From the NCBI GenBank assembly GCA_003290165.1, contig QNQO01010750.1, positions 115,374-179,373 on the forward strand: a DNA stretch of 64,000 bases, read 5' to 3'. Below, one piece after another: positions 1-12,735 of this stretch. Source of the stretch: Berberis thunbergii. Taxonomy: Eukaryota; Streptophyta; Magnoliopsida; Ranunculales; Berberidaceae. The notes under the pieces are model-generated. The model was not told the origin of the DNA. It saw only the letters and a program-made list of their open reading frames with translations, and did not search any database. The position numbers were made by a program, and so were the translations under genes. Position 1 is the stretch's first letter. The number at the start of each line of letters is the position of its first letter.

Positions 1-2952
1 AGCAACAACTTCAACTGGCTTTGCTGCTGGTGTTGTTGGAGATACTTCAGCAACAACTTCAACTGGCTTTGCCGCTGGTGTTGTTGGAGATACTTTAGCA
101 ACTTCAACTGGCTTTGCTGCTTGTGTTACTGGAGATGCTTTAGCAACTTCAACTGCCTCTGCTGCTGGTGTAGTTGGAGATGCTTGAGTAACTTCAACTA
201 CATTTGTTGTTGGTGCTGCAAGGGAGGTCGCAGCAATTTCAACTGCCTTTGTTGGTGCTACTGATGATACTTTCACAACTTCACCTGCCTTCGTTGTTGG
301 TGCTGCTGCGGAGGCATCAACAACTTGAATCTTTGATCCCGGGGATGCTGGGGAGGCTGCAACTTCTTCAACTGCCTTTGATGCTGGTGCTGCTGGGGAC
401 CCTGCAACAATTTCAACTGCCTTTGCTGCTGGTGCTGATGCTGCTGAGGAGGCCGCAACAACTTCAACTGCCTTTGCTGCTGGGGAGGCTGCAACAACTT
501 CAACTGCCTTTGCTGCTCGAGCTTTTAGGGACCTTGCAACAACTTCAACTGCCTTGGATGCAGGGGCTGTAACTTCAATAGCCTTTGTTGCTGGTGCAGT
601 TGAAGATACGCTAGCAACTTCAACTGGCTTTGCCGCTGGTGTTGTTGGAGATACTTTAGCATCTTCAGCAGGCTTTAGCACTGGCGTTGCTGGAGATACT
701 TCAGCAATTTCAACTGCCTTGATTGTTTGAGAGACATTAGCTACATCAGCTTCCTTTGATGTTGGAGAGACAGTAGAAACATCAATCGCCTTTACTGTTG
801 TAGAGACATTAGCAACTTCTACTGGTATATTTTCCTCGATTTTATCAACCTTTACAGACTCAACAGCTGGTGTAATTTCAGTTGGCTTTTCAGTTAAGAC
901 CACTTTTGGAGTGCTTACTCCATTTGTTTTATTTTCCTCTGGATTCTCCAGCTTTTGAGACTCAACAACAAAAGTAACTTCAATTGGTTTTTCTGTTTTG
1001 AGCACCACAGCAGGGACGTGGGATTGTTCAATTGGCTTCTCTTTTGTGACAGTTTCAGAAGCAACCACAACAAGGACAGGGTCCTGTTCTGTTTTAGTAG
1101 TCTCAATCTTTTCAGCTTCAGGGACAATGGTTCTTCTATCAGTAGCATTCTCCAACTCTAGTTTTCCTTCTTTGACAGGTTCAGTTGAGACCTTTTCTAC
1201 AGGGGGTTTGTCATCTTCACTGGAATCCTTCCCTTCATTCTGCAATGAAAAATAAGACTTAGGAATTCAAACTCTTTTACATGTACAAAGCAGTAATAAA
1301 TTCGAGACTGCAGGACATGGGAAATATATCCCAAAGATTCAACATGTGTACATAGTACCATTGCCTTGTGTTTCCTTAAGTATCACTATAAGACTATGAT
1401 TAGACAAGAAACTCAACACTTCATTGCAGACTGATAAGATTCATTAACAGTTGATGGCTGATCAAACATATAGCACGGGGTTCATAAATTAATATGTTAT
1501 AGCTCAGAGCTTCCAGCAAAATAGAAAATGAAATGTTTGAATTCAAAATATTGTTAGATTTTGTGATACATTCACTGATCAAAATCAACATAGTTGGATG
1601 AACCAGAACATCTAATCTGTACGACATCCTCCTGTTACCAGTCAATTATGCAGTACCCAATTCCTTCTTAAACCACTTGAAGGATTACAAAAAGGTTGGT
1701 TCCTCCAAGTATAATTTCCTTTGTTCTAGCTATTTGACGTACAAACAAATAGCCTCTAACACTAATTTATTGTTTCAAGAAAACAATTGTTTACAAAACA
1801 GTTTCGGCACTATATGTTGGATTCAGGGTGGATGGTCTCATCAACATTTGTAACATATCAGAGTTGGGAACTTCATATGTTTGTTTCAGAACTCATTATT
1901 GCATAACTCAATACATCATCATAAATTATCAGAGTGGGCATGAAATTTTAAAATAAACATAATCATGTATAAAACCAATTAATCCAAGCTGATCATCATG
2001 GCCTAAATTTTAATCAATTGTTACAATTCATGCTCAACACACAAGATAAACATAATCATGTACAGACCCAATTAATCCAAGCCTGACCATTATGACCTAA
2101 AATTTTCAAATTGTTATAAATAATGGTTTAGACACAAGATAAACATAATCATAGACAAACCCAACATAACATGATGAATGGTACTAGTGTTGAACATACT
2201 CAAACTTGATGTTGGCTTGGGTTCAAAATGCTTTTAGATTAAATCACAATATTAAACAAAAGCAAATCCATGTGAAAGCTATCAAATTAGTAAGCATAAT
2301 CATCATTTTAGGACTACAAATGAACTCGTACCGTAATTACAGATCACCAATGTGAAATTTATAAATAAATAACAGAAATTAAAAAAATCTGGACCAGGTC
2401 AGAATGCCTTGGGAAGACTAATTTGTCCAGTTTATGGGGAGAACGCCCTCCCTTCCTAGCAAACAGAATCAACTATGTAGGTAGAGGTTTTCCTGAGGTG
2501 GACATCAACATTATTTTTGGTTTTTTAACAAATTTTGGCAGAAAAAAAAATTTGGTAAAAAACTGACCAAAATTTGTCAAAAACTGAGTACAATCAACCC
2601 AAATTCATAAATGTTGAAAATTTTGTTTTCTAAAAGCTTAACCGAAGAATCAACAACAATAAACAATAATGTGAAGAAAATAAAATGTGGGGTTGGGTTG
2701 AAATACCTCCTTGAATAGATTGCCAAGAGATCGGCTGTTTTCATCAGCCTTGACAACCTTGACTTCTTCTTCTTCATTGGGGTTCTCTTTCTTCTTCTTG
2801 AGTTCTTCTTCAACGATCTCTTTGGTGACAACCACCTCCTTCTTCTGGGTTGGAGGAGGACAAGGGGCCGCGACTGAGTCGGTGTGTTGGAGAGGTTTGG
2901 GTGATGGGGCGACGTCAAGGTCGGCCTTGGGCTTGCTTGCACAACCTCCCAT
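1..2952 (-). CDS. Myristoylation-motif protein with long Ala/Val/Pro/Lys repeat (partial, runs off left edge)
   Basis: Two exons are visible. Exon 1 (2952-2707, 82 codons) starts MGGCASKPK, a Met-Gly start with Cys4 typical of N-myristoylated and palmitoylated plant membrane-anchored proteins. A Pro-rich stretch and a charged Lys/Glu segment follow. The exon ends at AAGGAG|GTATTT. Exon 2 begins at 1239 after an ATTGCAG acceptor in the same phase. It stays open for 413 codons to base 1 with no stop and no internal Met, so ATG-based ORF calling misses it. From about 1239 to 830 it is acidic and Lys-rich with EKPIEV-like motifs. From about 830 to 1 it is a degenerate repeat of roughly 15-22 residues with core KAVEVVAASPAAPA. 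No enzymatic domain is seen. A membrane-tethered, disordered, repeat-rich protein is inferred; the function is unknown. The upstream TATA and CT-rich leader support a real gene. Confidence 0.8.
1240..2706 (-). other. Intron 1 of the myristoylation-motif gene
   Basis: The intron is bounded by GTATTT at the donor and ATTGCAG at the acceptor, is phase 0 and AT-rich, about 1.47 kb. No coding region is seen inside it. ORFs in this interval are short and unrelated to known families. Confidence 0.75.
1945..2170. repeat. Degenerate ~94-bp direct repeats inside the intron
   Basis: The phrase ATAAACATAATCAT recurs at about 1953, 2047 and 2140. The first two copies continue with a similar CCAATTAATCCAAGC stretch and a GACCTAAAATTTT-like tail. 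The third copy is truncated. It looks like a small local tandem duplication in intronic DNA. Confidence 0.6.
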
Positions 2953-3165
2953 TGTATTTGAAGAAATGAAAACAAGAAGAAGAAGAAGTTTGGGTTTCTC
3001 TTGGACTTTCTTCTCTCTCTACGGTTAGAGAGAGAGAAAGCGAGATGGAGGAAGAAAGACGAAGGAGAAGATGGAACAGGAAGTTCTGAAGAACAAAACG
3101 AGTAAACGAAAGGGAGGCGAAGAGCGAGAGGGAATGATTGAGAAGATGGATTGGTGAGAACTTGG

Positions 3166-3172
3166 TTTTATA
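3166..3172 (-). promoter_or_regulatory. Putative TATA box of the myristoylation-motif gene
   Basis: The minus strand reads GTATAAAACC about 214 bases upstream of the ATG at 2952. Between them lies a strongly pyrimidine-rich leader on the coding strand, which is GAGAGAGAAAG-like on the plus strand around 3020-3130. This is a typical plant 5' UTR. A start site near 3135 is inferred from spacing only. Confidence 0.55.
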
Positions 3173-3299
3173 CAAAGCACTCGCAGCAATGCCAATGAGA
3201 GAGGAGAGGTTAATGCGCTTAATTCGTTCCGACAATTATTCCGCGGCGCTCAAACTTTTAAGAGCAAGAGGTTTTTATGTACACATACAGACTAGCACT

Positions 3300-6200
3300 C
3301 CTCGCACGCACGCAGCAACCAAGCCTAACTACAATCATCCATTTTTCCTTAATCTTCTTTTTTCATTTTTATTTTTTATTGGGTGTTTTTTTTAGTTTGG
3401 CCAAAGTTAGTTTATACATAATCGAGTTTGATTGTCATTTAAAATTTTAGTTGAGTTTAACCCTAATTTTCTAATAGATTTGCAAGGCCAACCACATTGA
3501 CTATTTAATATTATTTATTGACTAAATATCCTTATCATGAATATATATGCCAAACCATAAAATCTCGTGGTAATCATATGATTGAAAAAAAAAAGACTAA
3601 ATTCTACTCACGTCTTCCTTCTTCAACTTATCTATAGAATCCTTATAATGTAGGGGTTTCCAACATTTTCCTATACCATTTTCACTAGTTCATTAGGCAA
3701 GACATCTTTGAACAACTCCATCACAGCGCAACTTAATTTATTCTTTCCAATAGAATGTCGAAGAAGACCTTTGGATTCACCAATTCCTTCAACCTGGAGT
3801 AAATAAAATTATGAGGGTTCAACCAATTAGCAGATGAATCAACATTACTTCGACAAATAATAAACATTTGGACACTAAAAACTCAACATTCAGGATGTCA
3901 CTAATACTCAAGTCTAAGGGATCAAAGTGCAATGTCGCAAACCTTACCACAAGAGTACATGGATGGGACTAAGGGTGTGTTTGGTTACATGGTCTCAAGT
4001 CATCAACGAAATAGAGATGAGTTGAAATCTTTTGCCATGAGAACCCATGAGGAGACCACCTAAATCTAAGGTAATTTGAGGTTCACTCACTAATCAACCA
4101 TTTGATTTTTTGATCAATAGTGAAAATGAAAGTCTCATAAATATGAGAATCACATGGCATAGGAAATGTGTTTGACCCGTTTTGTACAATAAAATAATAG
4201 TAACTAGTCAATGTGTTTGACCTAACAAATCTGTTAGAAAATAAGGGTAAGACTCATTTAAAATTTTTAAATGTCAAACTCTATTAGTTATAAACTAAAG
4301 AGGGCCAAAATTAAAATAAACCTTTTTATTAAACCAATCCATAAGGGCATTTAAAAGAGACTTTTCCCATCCTCTTGACTTGACTTTGGTCAATCTTATT
4401 ATTGTTAAGTTCGACTCTTTAGTAGTGTTCAACCCTTTTAACACATCGTTTCACATTCCACAATATTACTTCACAAGAAAGTTCACGATTTTTGAAAAAT
4501 TATCACTAAGTATATCAGCATAAAGTCGTTAAATTTATTTCCTACTTAATGGCCTACCCGATCGATGGTTGTTTTCTTCATTTATATTTTTATTTTCCAT
4601 CGCTCACGTCTAAGTTGAGTGACCCAAATCCAAAAAGGAAATAACAACAATGTAAAATATTATATAATGTTAAAAAAATAATAGAATTAAAATAAGAATG
4701 ATTAAGACACTGCATGTGAAAAAGATTATCTATATTACTATTCAACATTGTGTTTTACTATTAATTTCTGATTGAGACAAACTAAGGGTTGGAGATAAAA
4801 GATAGCTAGGATTGAAAGTTGGTAAATGTATTGATGGTTGAAATTCATTTCATATGATAATATGTTTGTAAATATAAAAATGTAGAAGGGCAAAAAATAT
4901 GAAATATTGTAAAAAAAAGTTGGTGTAATGTACATGTGGCAGAAATAGAGTATTGTGTTTTCTTTTTTTCTCAAAATGAAAATGATCATTACTATCATCT
5001 ATAGTTGTCGGATTTCGGTAAACTTGGATTGTTGAAATGCATTTTTGAAGATCTTTCCAACAAAACCAATGATCCATACAAGTGCTAAAATTTTAAAAGT
5101 ATATATTTTACTATTAAAAAAATTATAATGTATTTCGTGTCATTAGTATTTTACAATATAATTTTTTTTTCAATTTTATACGAAGAAAAAAATTGAGACG
5201 AGTATCTTAATGCACATTTAAACAAAAATCATAAATTTCATGTTTTAGGGAATTCAAAGTTTGGGAGAGAACTAACTCTCGATGTTTGAAATTTTTTCCC
5301 AAACTAATTTAAATTTTGAGTCAGTCTAACCCTAAAGTTTATAGAGTATATATTTTAACCTTAGAATAGGCTTGCATTTCAAAACTGATTGAGGGACAAA
5401 AGTGGGGATGGTGGTTGGGTGTTTAGGACATGATATTTAGCAATGAACCAAAATGGTGTTTTAGGTTGGAGATAAAAGACGACTGAGATTTACCCAAATA
5501 TGAAGATTTAACAGATCACATAGAGGGAGGGAGGGGAGGGTGTTTGGCTGAAATTTATGTTCGCATAGGATCAAATAACCTCGGCTAAAGTTGAAAATTT
5601 TCCTCCTATCAAACAATTTGAGTGCCGAAGGCATGAGGAGTACCCCAGTTATAAACAAAGAAGGGTCTTTGACAGTTGGAACTTTTAAGACGACAGGGCA
5701 CACGCCGTCTATCTTTTTTAGACGTTTTGTTGAATTCTACACAAAAATGGAATTTTGAATTGATTTGACTTCCAAAAGATCTCAAGGTATTTTATACTTT
5801 GACCATACCAATCCATTCTATCCCCATTCCCAACACAACACCAACATTCAAATGCCCCCCATCTCATCATGGTTTTAAAACTTTTATTAAACACATCCAC
5901 AAGTAGGATACAACTCATTAACATTCACTAGCATAGTGTGGGGTCCCCACTATAGATAATGTCCTCACTTAACGCATCCCAAGACCCATTAATATTCTAA
6001 TAGACTTTAGCTATCACTAGCTTATGAATACATGGAAAGGAAGTTGAGGAATACAACTCTTCCTCATATTGATAAGTGATAGCTAAGGCTTAGGTATATG
6101 CAATATAGGAAAACAATCCAACATACTATTGACTCCTTCAACAAATTTGTCCATATTTAGGTCCATACCAAAGTGTGAAAGACAATGAAGCAATGCATCA

Positions 6201-6350
6201 TGTGCTAATGATTGAGTCATAGACTCAAAATTGAATCATATACATTCCTTCTTCCTCATCCTCATCCTCAGTCATATCAAGTTCATCTCTCATTTGCATG
6301 ACCTTAAAAATATTCAACTAAGTTTTAAGGTTCCCATCGGAAACATACAT
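3300..6350. other. AT-rich intergenic DNA, no gene recognised
   Basis: Six-frame ORFs here are short and show no recognisable domains. A short motif, TTGGAGATAAAAGA, occurs at about 4789 and 5464 with similar flanks, suggesting a minor dispersed repeat. Nothing else could be supported. Confidence 0.5.
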
Positions 6351-6379
6351 GCTATCAATTTTACAGATGATGATGGCCC

Positions 6380-7830
6380 CCGCATTTTCTAGGAAAGGTC
6401 ACTTTATGTTGACAAAAATTTTGGGCTCAATCTAGTATCTAGAATGATGAAGTCAACTGGATAATAGAAATCTGCAACTTGTACAATCACATCCACAACT
6501 ATTCTTCTCGAGTATTGTTTTGACTCATCTGGTAGCTTAATAACTACCTTTGTTGGTTGCATCTCCTTCATCCCAAGTTCCAAATATATATGATAAGGTA
6601 ACAGGTTCACACTAGCTTCTTCATCCCAAGTCAATCAATGCATGACTTTCGAATTCTTTTTAAATGAAACAAGGTACAGTAGGGGTTCCTGGATCCTTGT
6701 ACTTGAGCACTCCAGTTTGTTGAATAAGTGTCGTGGCATCACTTGCAAGGCATGTAGTTTCAGGGAATTCCATTTTTCTCTTTTAAGTGCAGATGTCCTT
6801 CAAATTTTTGGATAGACTGGTACTTGCTGGATAGCTGACAAAGAGGGATGTTGATTTGTTCACCTTTAAAAACCTTTCGAATTTCTTGAAATTGCTTATC
6901 TTTTTGGTTACCTGAAAAGGCTTTGGGAAAATGTGCCTTAGTTATATATTTTCTTGGCTTTAAGTGAAGTTGAGAGAGTGGGTCTAAAATGGTTTGAGAA
7001 GAACCTTGAGCTTTCTCAATAGGTTTTGGAATAATCTATTTAGAAATCCCATCAATTTTCTTAGGTTGCTCTATTCCATTATCAATTGCTCGCCCAGAAC
7101 GAAGGCTGGTGAACTCTTTAACTTCTCCATGTGAGTATAATTACTTCCATTTTCATTAACATGGGCTTGGGGAGTACCCTTTGGATTTGGGATTGGTTGG
7201 CTTGGGAATGTTATTTTCCCCTTTCATGGTCAACCGTTGTAACTATTGTTGAAGTTGTTGGATGGGTCGGGAATTAGCAGCATTGGTTGCTATTAATTGA
7301 TGTATCATATCCTCCAATGATGGTTTTGGAGGCGATAAAAAAAACATATTGAGATTGAGGCACCAAGTCACGCTTTCCTCTAAGTAGATGTTGACAATAG
7401 GAATTATGAGGGGCACGAATCATAGAGAGGTTCATAGGCCGATTCTATTGGTATGAAAGTTGTCCTCCTCCCTGAGGTGATACTGATTTTGTTGCCACTA
7501 GTTAGATTGAGATCCATGGTGACCATGCCTAGGATAGGTGCGTGAGTTGTGGGCTAATCCACTAGGTTGCCTAGGGTGTTGGGAATAAGGAGGTTTCCCT
7601 TTTGAGTAGTTGCTCATAAAATTCACCTCCATAGGGAATGTTATAGTGAGTTCAATATGTAGACGTGTAGGTATCAAATTTGTTGGATTTACACAGTTAA
7701 ATGCACACACCTCCTCTTGAGGTTCATTGCCTACCGGATGTAAATGATAATTAGAAAGTTTATGATCTACATTGAGGCAAAAGGTACAAGGTTTGGAAGT
7801 TTGCTCTTTGACTTGGGAGACAAACTTTTT
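6380..7830 (-). mobile_element. Decayed Ty3/gypsy gag-protease remnant
   Basis: On the minus strand, in the expected order, are three landmarks. The first is a zinc-knuckle-like CTFCLNVDHKLSNY near 7750-7795, where the last Cys is Tyr. The second is a SLEDMIHQLI gag segment near 7280-7320, with a stop soon after. The third is an aspartic-protease block at 6404-6634 containing ASVNLLPYHIYLELG and YYPVDFIILDT, a pattern well known from plant gypsy polyproteins. The catalytic region near 6622-6640 reads ALIDLG, then shifts frame through a few extra bases before ASVNLLPY, so the protease is broken. No LTRs or reverse transcriptase were found next to it. Confidence 0.75.
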
Positions 7831-8376
7831 AACTATAAATTTAATTTCCTTAGCAAAGTTCTTGAGTATGGTTTTGATGTCGAGTTTTGAATATTTATTT
7901 GTTTCAAATACGCACTTAGGGTGTGTGCTCCTAACCCAAAAATGTTAGTTGCACCATGTCCCTTTGTGACCTGTGACTTACTTGTGACTCGGCATACCGA
8001 GTGAGTTGCCCATATGGCAGCGACCTCTCGGAATTCATTGAATGATTATACCTAACGTTATGTTTAGCTTTAGTCAACACAAAATTAAGCATATTCACCT
8101 TGGTCTTGGTTGTTCTGTGAACACCTTTTTAATTGGCTCTAACCTTGGTTGATTTTATTAAATGCCTTGATTTCATGTAGCTTGAGTGATGAGGTGGGTG
8201 ATGAAATCCCACCAGTTCTAAAAACAGGGTTAGGGTTGTTTTCAGTTTATGGTAGTTTATTAGTGTAGGAACCACACAATTCGTTAAAATGCAGAAATAT
8301 AAACATACACCAAGCAATGTCCAATCAAATTTCACTCAGCACCCAAGCCACTAAAACACTGTGTCAGAAATGGATA
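7831..8376. other. Unassigned DNA between gypsy remnant and family B LTR
   Basis: No domain or repeat was recognised. It may be upstream gag sequence of the decayed gypsy element, but nothing in it shows this directly. Confidence 0.3.
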
Positions 8377-10535
8377 TGTCACGCTCCAATTCTCAAGACA
8401 CCCGAATGCCTCGAAAATCGTGATGTAACTCCAAAACTCTGCATATTTTTTCAAAAGAAAAACATAACACTCATAAGGACAATCCAATAAAATAGGCTAA
8501 CTCACCATCTTAAAAGACGAGCACAGATAACTTAGATCCACTTGCAGCATCACTACCAACAACAACACCAACTGCACCCAGGTAGATATACACCCATTTG
8601 CAACAAAATAAGCAAATAACTCAACACTAGCTAGTATGAGCATACCACAAACACATAACAGTACTGCACAACTATAGAATGCCATGATAATGCTATAAAT
8701 TATAGTATATATATCATAGGTAAACCTAGATGCAGCTAATGCATGAGATGCAAGATGAATGGGAAAATTCACATCAAGTTAAGATACTCAATCAACACTC
8801 CATAATCAAAGTCATCAAACTATTATTCAATTATGAAAATCATCACCATCAGGACTGCAAATACTATGTTGAAGCTGGCATATATACAATACTCGAACAT
8901 AACTCATGTCATACTCTGAACCAATGTCCTAGGGAACGACCCATTACCTTAGGCTAAACCACTCTTAGTTTTCCCATCTAGTTGAACATATCCCATTCTC
9001 CCAGTGTCACAAACATAAGGGTTCATTTCTCTATACAAGTATGCATTACGAAGCCAAGTAAAATCCATACTAACCGATACATCAGGGAGCCATTAGAACT
9101 ATCAAAGGTATAATATAACCGATTTCGTAAGGAACTCATCATATTTCCTAAAAAACGAGGTTCACCTGTTTCGAGGTAAGCCATGTATCTGCATAAACTA
9201 TTAATGAGGTTACATCCCGGTCAATCAATCACAGAAGAAATACAATTTATCACCCGTTAGCGACATAAATGCAAATGAGTTGTTCTATATTTTCCCACAA
9301 TCACACCTAGTCCAACGTGTCAAACATGTCTCATCCCGACATCCCTCTATACACACACTGATACCACTCCTCGCATGTATGTTCCCAGATAGGGTCCCGC
9401 CTCTAGGACGTACAAGTTGCCACGGAACACCGATCATGCGACCCAATCACAAATCATAGCGCGCATTGGGGACATTCAACCCGATTAAAACCCAAACATC
9501 CTCAAGGCCGAGGCAGTGATCAACCGTACTGGGAGTTCTTTTCTTGGATGTGGGCAATCAAAGATCAAACACCCTCAAGGTCGAGGCCGTGATTAACTGC
9601 ATCGGGAGTTCCTTTCTTGGATAAGAGATCCACCCCATTCTCAAGGCCACGATGCTACTCCCTACCAAGGTTCCACGCAGTTCCTAGTGTCAAACAGGTG
9701 ATATACACCAACACAGTATGCATATCTATCTGGCTAGAGTTGTGGGGAAATATAATCTAAATGATGCAAAATTGTTATTGAATTATTTGGTAAACACCAT
9801 ATCTGAAATGTTCCCGTGACTTATGGATTAAATGTCATGGCTTAATTCTAAAATCACTTTCATATGCCATTTCACAACTCAAGCATAAGTCATTATTCTT
9901 ATTAGCTTTTCAACATTTATGCAATTATGCAAATTGTCAGTATCTAGCATGGTAGAATTCCATACTGTATTGTATTGCAACATATCATTTCCACATATTA
10001 CACTATAAACAAACATCCAAATCTACGTCCAAGAATAAGCTTATCGTTGCAATATTTTGAACGACATTCATCAAGCATATGAACTTCAAACTCACAAACA
10101 ACGACCAAAAATCATAAAACCATGAATATTTCTGATTTTGAAGACTATGATAAAAATCTTAGACGAGTTCCCTTAACAATTAATTTAAAAGAAACCGTTT
10201 ACAATTTTGAAGACCCTGATGAAAACCTTAAGAGAGTTCTATGAAAACTGGATTTTAAGAAAAATCGTTTACTCAACCACAATTTATTATCGCTCTCCTG
10301 CAACAATATTTTTATTGACATTATATTATAAAATTAAAAATCAAATTTACATGGAGCATTCTCGCTTACCACAAGACTTGCATTCATACCAACACATCCT
10401 ATATGGCAAAGTAAGCAACTTAATACATTGCACACCTGCTGAAACCAGATGATTACAAGTTAGGGAAAACATCTATACAAGGTTAAACTCAAATTTACCA
10501 ATTAACACAAAAATAGCTTTCATATGATGTAATAT
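8377..10535 (-). mobile_element. Family B LTR, left half (interrupted by the family A array)
   Basis: It begins TGTCACGCTCC at 8377. The segment 8487-10530 is collinear with 54187-55460: both share AACTCACCATCTTAAAAG, ACCCATTTG, AACTCATGTCATACTCTGAA and GGGAAAACATCTATACAAG. It stops abruptly at 10535 where a family A LTR begins. The missing right part corresponds to 49759-50394, which ends GGGTGTTACA. Read on the minus strand, the whole has the TG...CA form of an LTR (TGTAACACCC...GCGTGACA). It is non-coding, and small ORFs here are chance. Confidence 0.6.
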
Positions 10536-11083
10536 TGATGCAGGAGGATCCGAGGAAATCGTGATTTTTTTCTTAATTGGAGCAGTTTTGGTATTTTGGC
10601 CATAACTTGGGCTACGGTTATCAAATTTGCGCATATGACCCCAATTCGGAAAGATTTTTTCAGCGCGCACATCGTAGCCAAGGAGCTACGCTCGTTGCAC
10701 ATCTTTTCGAGGCCAAAACCCACTATTTCCACTTCAGAATCCACAATTTTAGTAGTTTTTTCCTTTTATAATAATATTTCATTTATAGTTTAGGAAGTGA
10801 TTCTGAACACGATTTAAGCCAGATTCTTGGAAGGTTATTTATTTTATTACGAATTTTTTTAGCATGATTATTGGGATTTTGCTATTTTTGGTAAAATTCT
10901 AATAATTACGAGTTTTAGCTATAAAGCCTGGCTTGTGGGCTGATTTAGGCAGACCTTTGATTTGAATAATTTAATTGAACATTAGAGTTATTTCTCTGTG
11001 TTTTGAGCTAATTGTTTTTATCTTTTCCTTGTGAATTGTCTGTTGAACTATCTTGCAAGATAATCGCTATTCTCCCGGCGTTA
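10536..11083 (+). repeat. Family A LTR 1 (left border of array)
   Basis: TGATGCAGGAGGATCC at the start; GGCGTTA at the end, just before a TGGTATCAGA primer-binding site at 11086. It lacks the ~100 bases found in other copies between GATCCGAG and GAAATCGTGA. It abuts the broken family B LTR. Confidence 0.8.
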
Positions 11084-11085
11084 GT

Positions 11086-11095
11086 TGGTATCAGA
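11086..11095 (+). other. Primer-binding site, family A unit 1
   Basis: TGGTATCAGA matches the complement of the initiator Met tRNA 3' end and lies two bases after the LTR. The same site follows LTRs at 13380 (TGGTATTAGA), 17762, 20222, 37315 and 39658. The copy at 42022 is degenerate. Confidence 0.75.
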
Positions 11096-11134
11096 CCTTC
11101 AGCATCTTCTTAGGGTGAGATTTCATCAATTTCT

Positions 11135-12735
11135 ATTGCTGGTGGTCATGATCATCGCGGGCATGTTCCGAATGAGGAAGCCTTAAACCGTGATCGTAAC
11201 ATTCAGGATGTGATGATTGAGGATTTATAGATGCAAGTTGTAGAGTTAACCCAACATCTAAAGGCTCAAGATTTCGGTGATTGTGAGATGGAAACTCATG
11301 ATTCTGATTCCAGTTTCGAAAACCCATATCACAATCGTGCTTGATTCTTCGAGCACCGTGGTCGAGAGGATTTTGGTGATCTGCCTGGTGGCTGCAGTTG
11401 AGGCGATCATGGGACAGGCAAGGCAAGGCCAAGATCATTTACTGGGAGAGGATGAAGTAGAAGATTAAGGGTGACTTCCTTCCTTTCCGCTACACTCAAA
11501 CCTTGTTTTAGCGACTTCATTCGTTGAGGCAAGGCATGCGATCGGTTGATGATTACACGAAGGAGTTTTATCAATTGATGGTCCAGAATGACTTATCTTA
11601 GACGGATGAGCATATGGTGGCACGGTATTTGGGAGGATTAGAACAACCCCTTCATGATGTCCTCAACATTCACTCGCTGTGGACCATTTCTAAAGCATAC
11701 CAGCGTGCACTTGCTGTTGAAAAATAGAAGAACATGAGGCCTATTATCAAAGTGATTAAAGCAGCCGGTCAGTTCGCCCTCAAGAATTCCGTGCTACCCA
11801 GCAACAACCGCAGGGTAATTTTAATTCAAATATTAGATGTTTCAGATGTGATGAACAAGGACATAGAGCGATTAGGTGCATGAAGTTTGGTATTCAGAAG
11901 GGCAATAATCTACTGATCGAGGAAGACATGGTAGACGACACTGAGGAGCTTGGAGAGCCTGTGTATGACGATGATGAAGATGGAGATGTGTTGTATGGAG
12001 ATGGCCAGGAGACTCTGATTGTTTGTAAGAGTTTATTATCTCTAAAGGGTGATTTACGGGATGATTGGTTTAGAATCAATATTTTTCACATGACCTGCAC
12101 AGTTGCAAATAAAATTTGCAAGTTGATCATTGATAGTGGCAATTGTGAGAACGTAGTGTCTGAAGAGGCTGTCCAGAAATTGTAGTTAAACACACATCGT
12201 CATTCCAAGCCGTACAAATTGTCGTGGCTGAATGAGGGCAGTGAGGTAACAGTAGATAGGCGATGCCTAGTGTTTTTTCGATCGGCAGAAAATATTTTGA
12301 TAGAACTTGGTGTGATGTTGTGTCTATTGATGCTTGTCATGTATTGTTAGGCAGGCCTTGGCAGTATGATCGCCGTGTTATTCATGATGGGTGGAAAAAT
12401 AAATATTCCCTTAGATTCAAATGGAAGAAGATTGTGTTGGTACCTCATCGGGAAAGGACCACTCCAACCCCGACAGCCAATAATACTAACCTGCTTTCTA
12501 TATCCAGGTTTTTAGGTGAGATTGAAAGTGGAGATGTGGTCTAGGCTTTGTTTCCTTGTGGGAATAGTACTATAGATGTGAATCCAGATTTACCAGCAGA
12601 GGTGCAGCAAAAGCTACTAGAGTTTTCTGACTTGATGCCAAGGGATCTTCCTCCTGAGCACCGGAGCCCTTGTTTTGTGGATTCCCATGAAGCTATTGTG
12701 AACTCGAGGACGAGTTCTTTCCAACTCGGGGCGAC
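11135..12735 (+). pseudogene. Family A unit 1 gag-protease (broken)
   Basis: The gag start codon is ATT instead of ATG at 11135, and in-frame stops and a deletion near 11365-11400 break gag. An intact CX2CX4HX4C zinc knuckle, CFRCDEQGHRAIRC, lies at 11838-11879. The reading frame 11880-12185 carries an acidic linker and the aspartic-protease active site IIDSG at 12129-12140, then stops. The second protease half with CDVVSIDACHVLLGRPWQYD lies in another frame at 12263-12544. A linker with LPPEH continues at 12548 and reads into the next LTR. Roles are known for the family: RNA-binding capsid and polyprotein cleavage. This copy cannot make either intact. Confidence 0.8.

Noticed and set aside
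204..572. Plus-strand ORF of 122 residues, Leu/Gln-rich
   Set aside because: It is the antisense shadow of the repeat exon of the minus-strand gene; the minus frame is open over the full 1239 bases and makes a coherent repeat.
2711..3028. Plus-strand Ser-rich ORF over exon 1 and leader
   Set aside because: Antisense of the MGGCASKPK exon; low-complexity composition comes from the Lys/Glu codons on the other strand.
5461..5703. Minus-strand 80-residue ORF near 5.5 kb
   Set aside because: No recognisable motif, no splice or promoter context, AT-rich surroundings.
11086..11095. tRNA-like sequence TGGTATCAGA after LTRs
   Set aside because: It is the retrotransposon primer-binding site complementary to a tRNA, not a tRNA gene; no cloverleaf sequence surrounds it.
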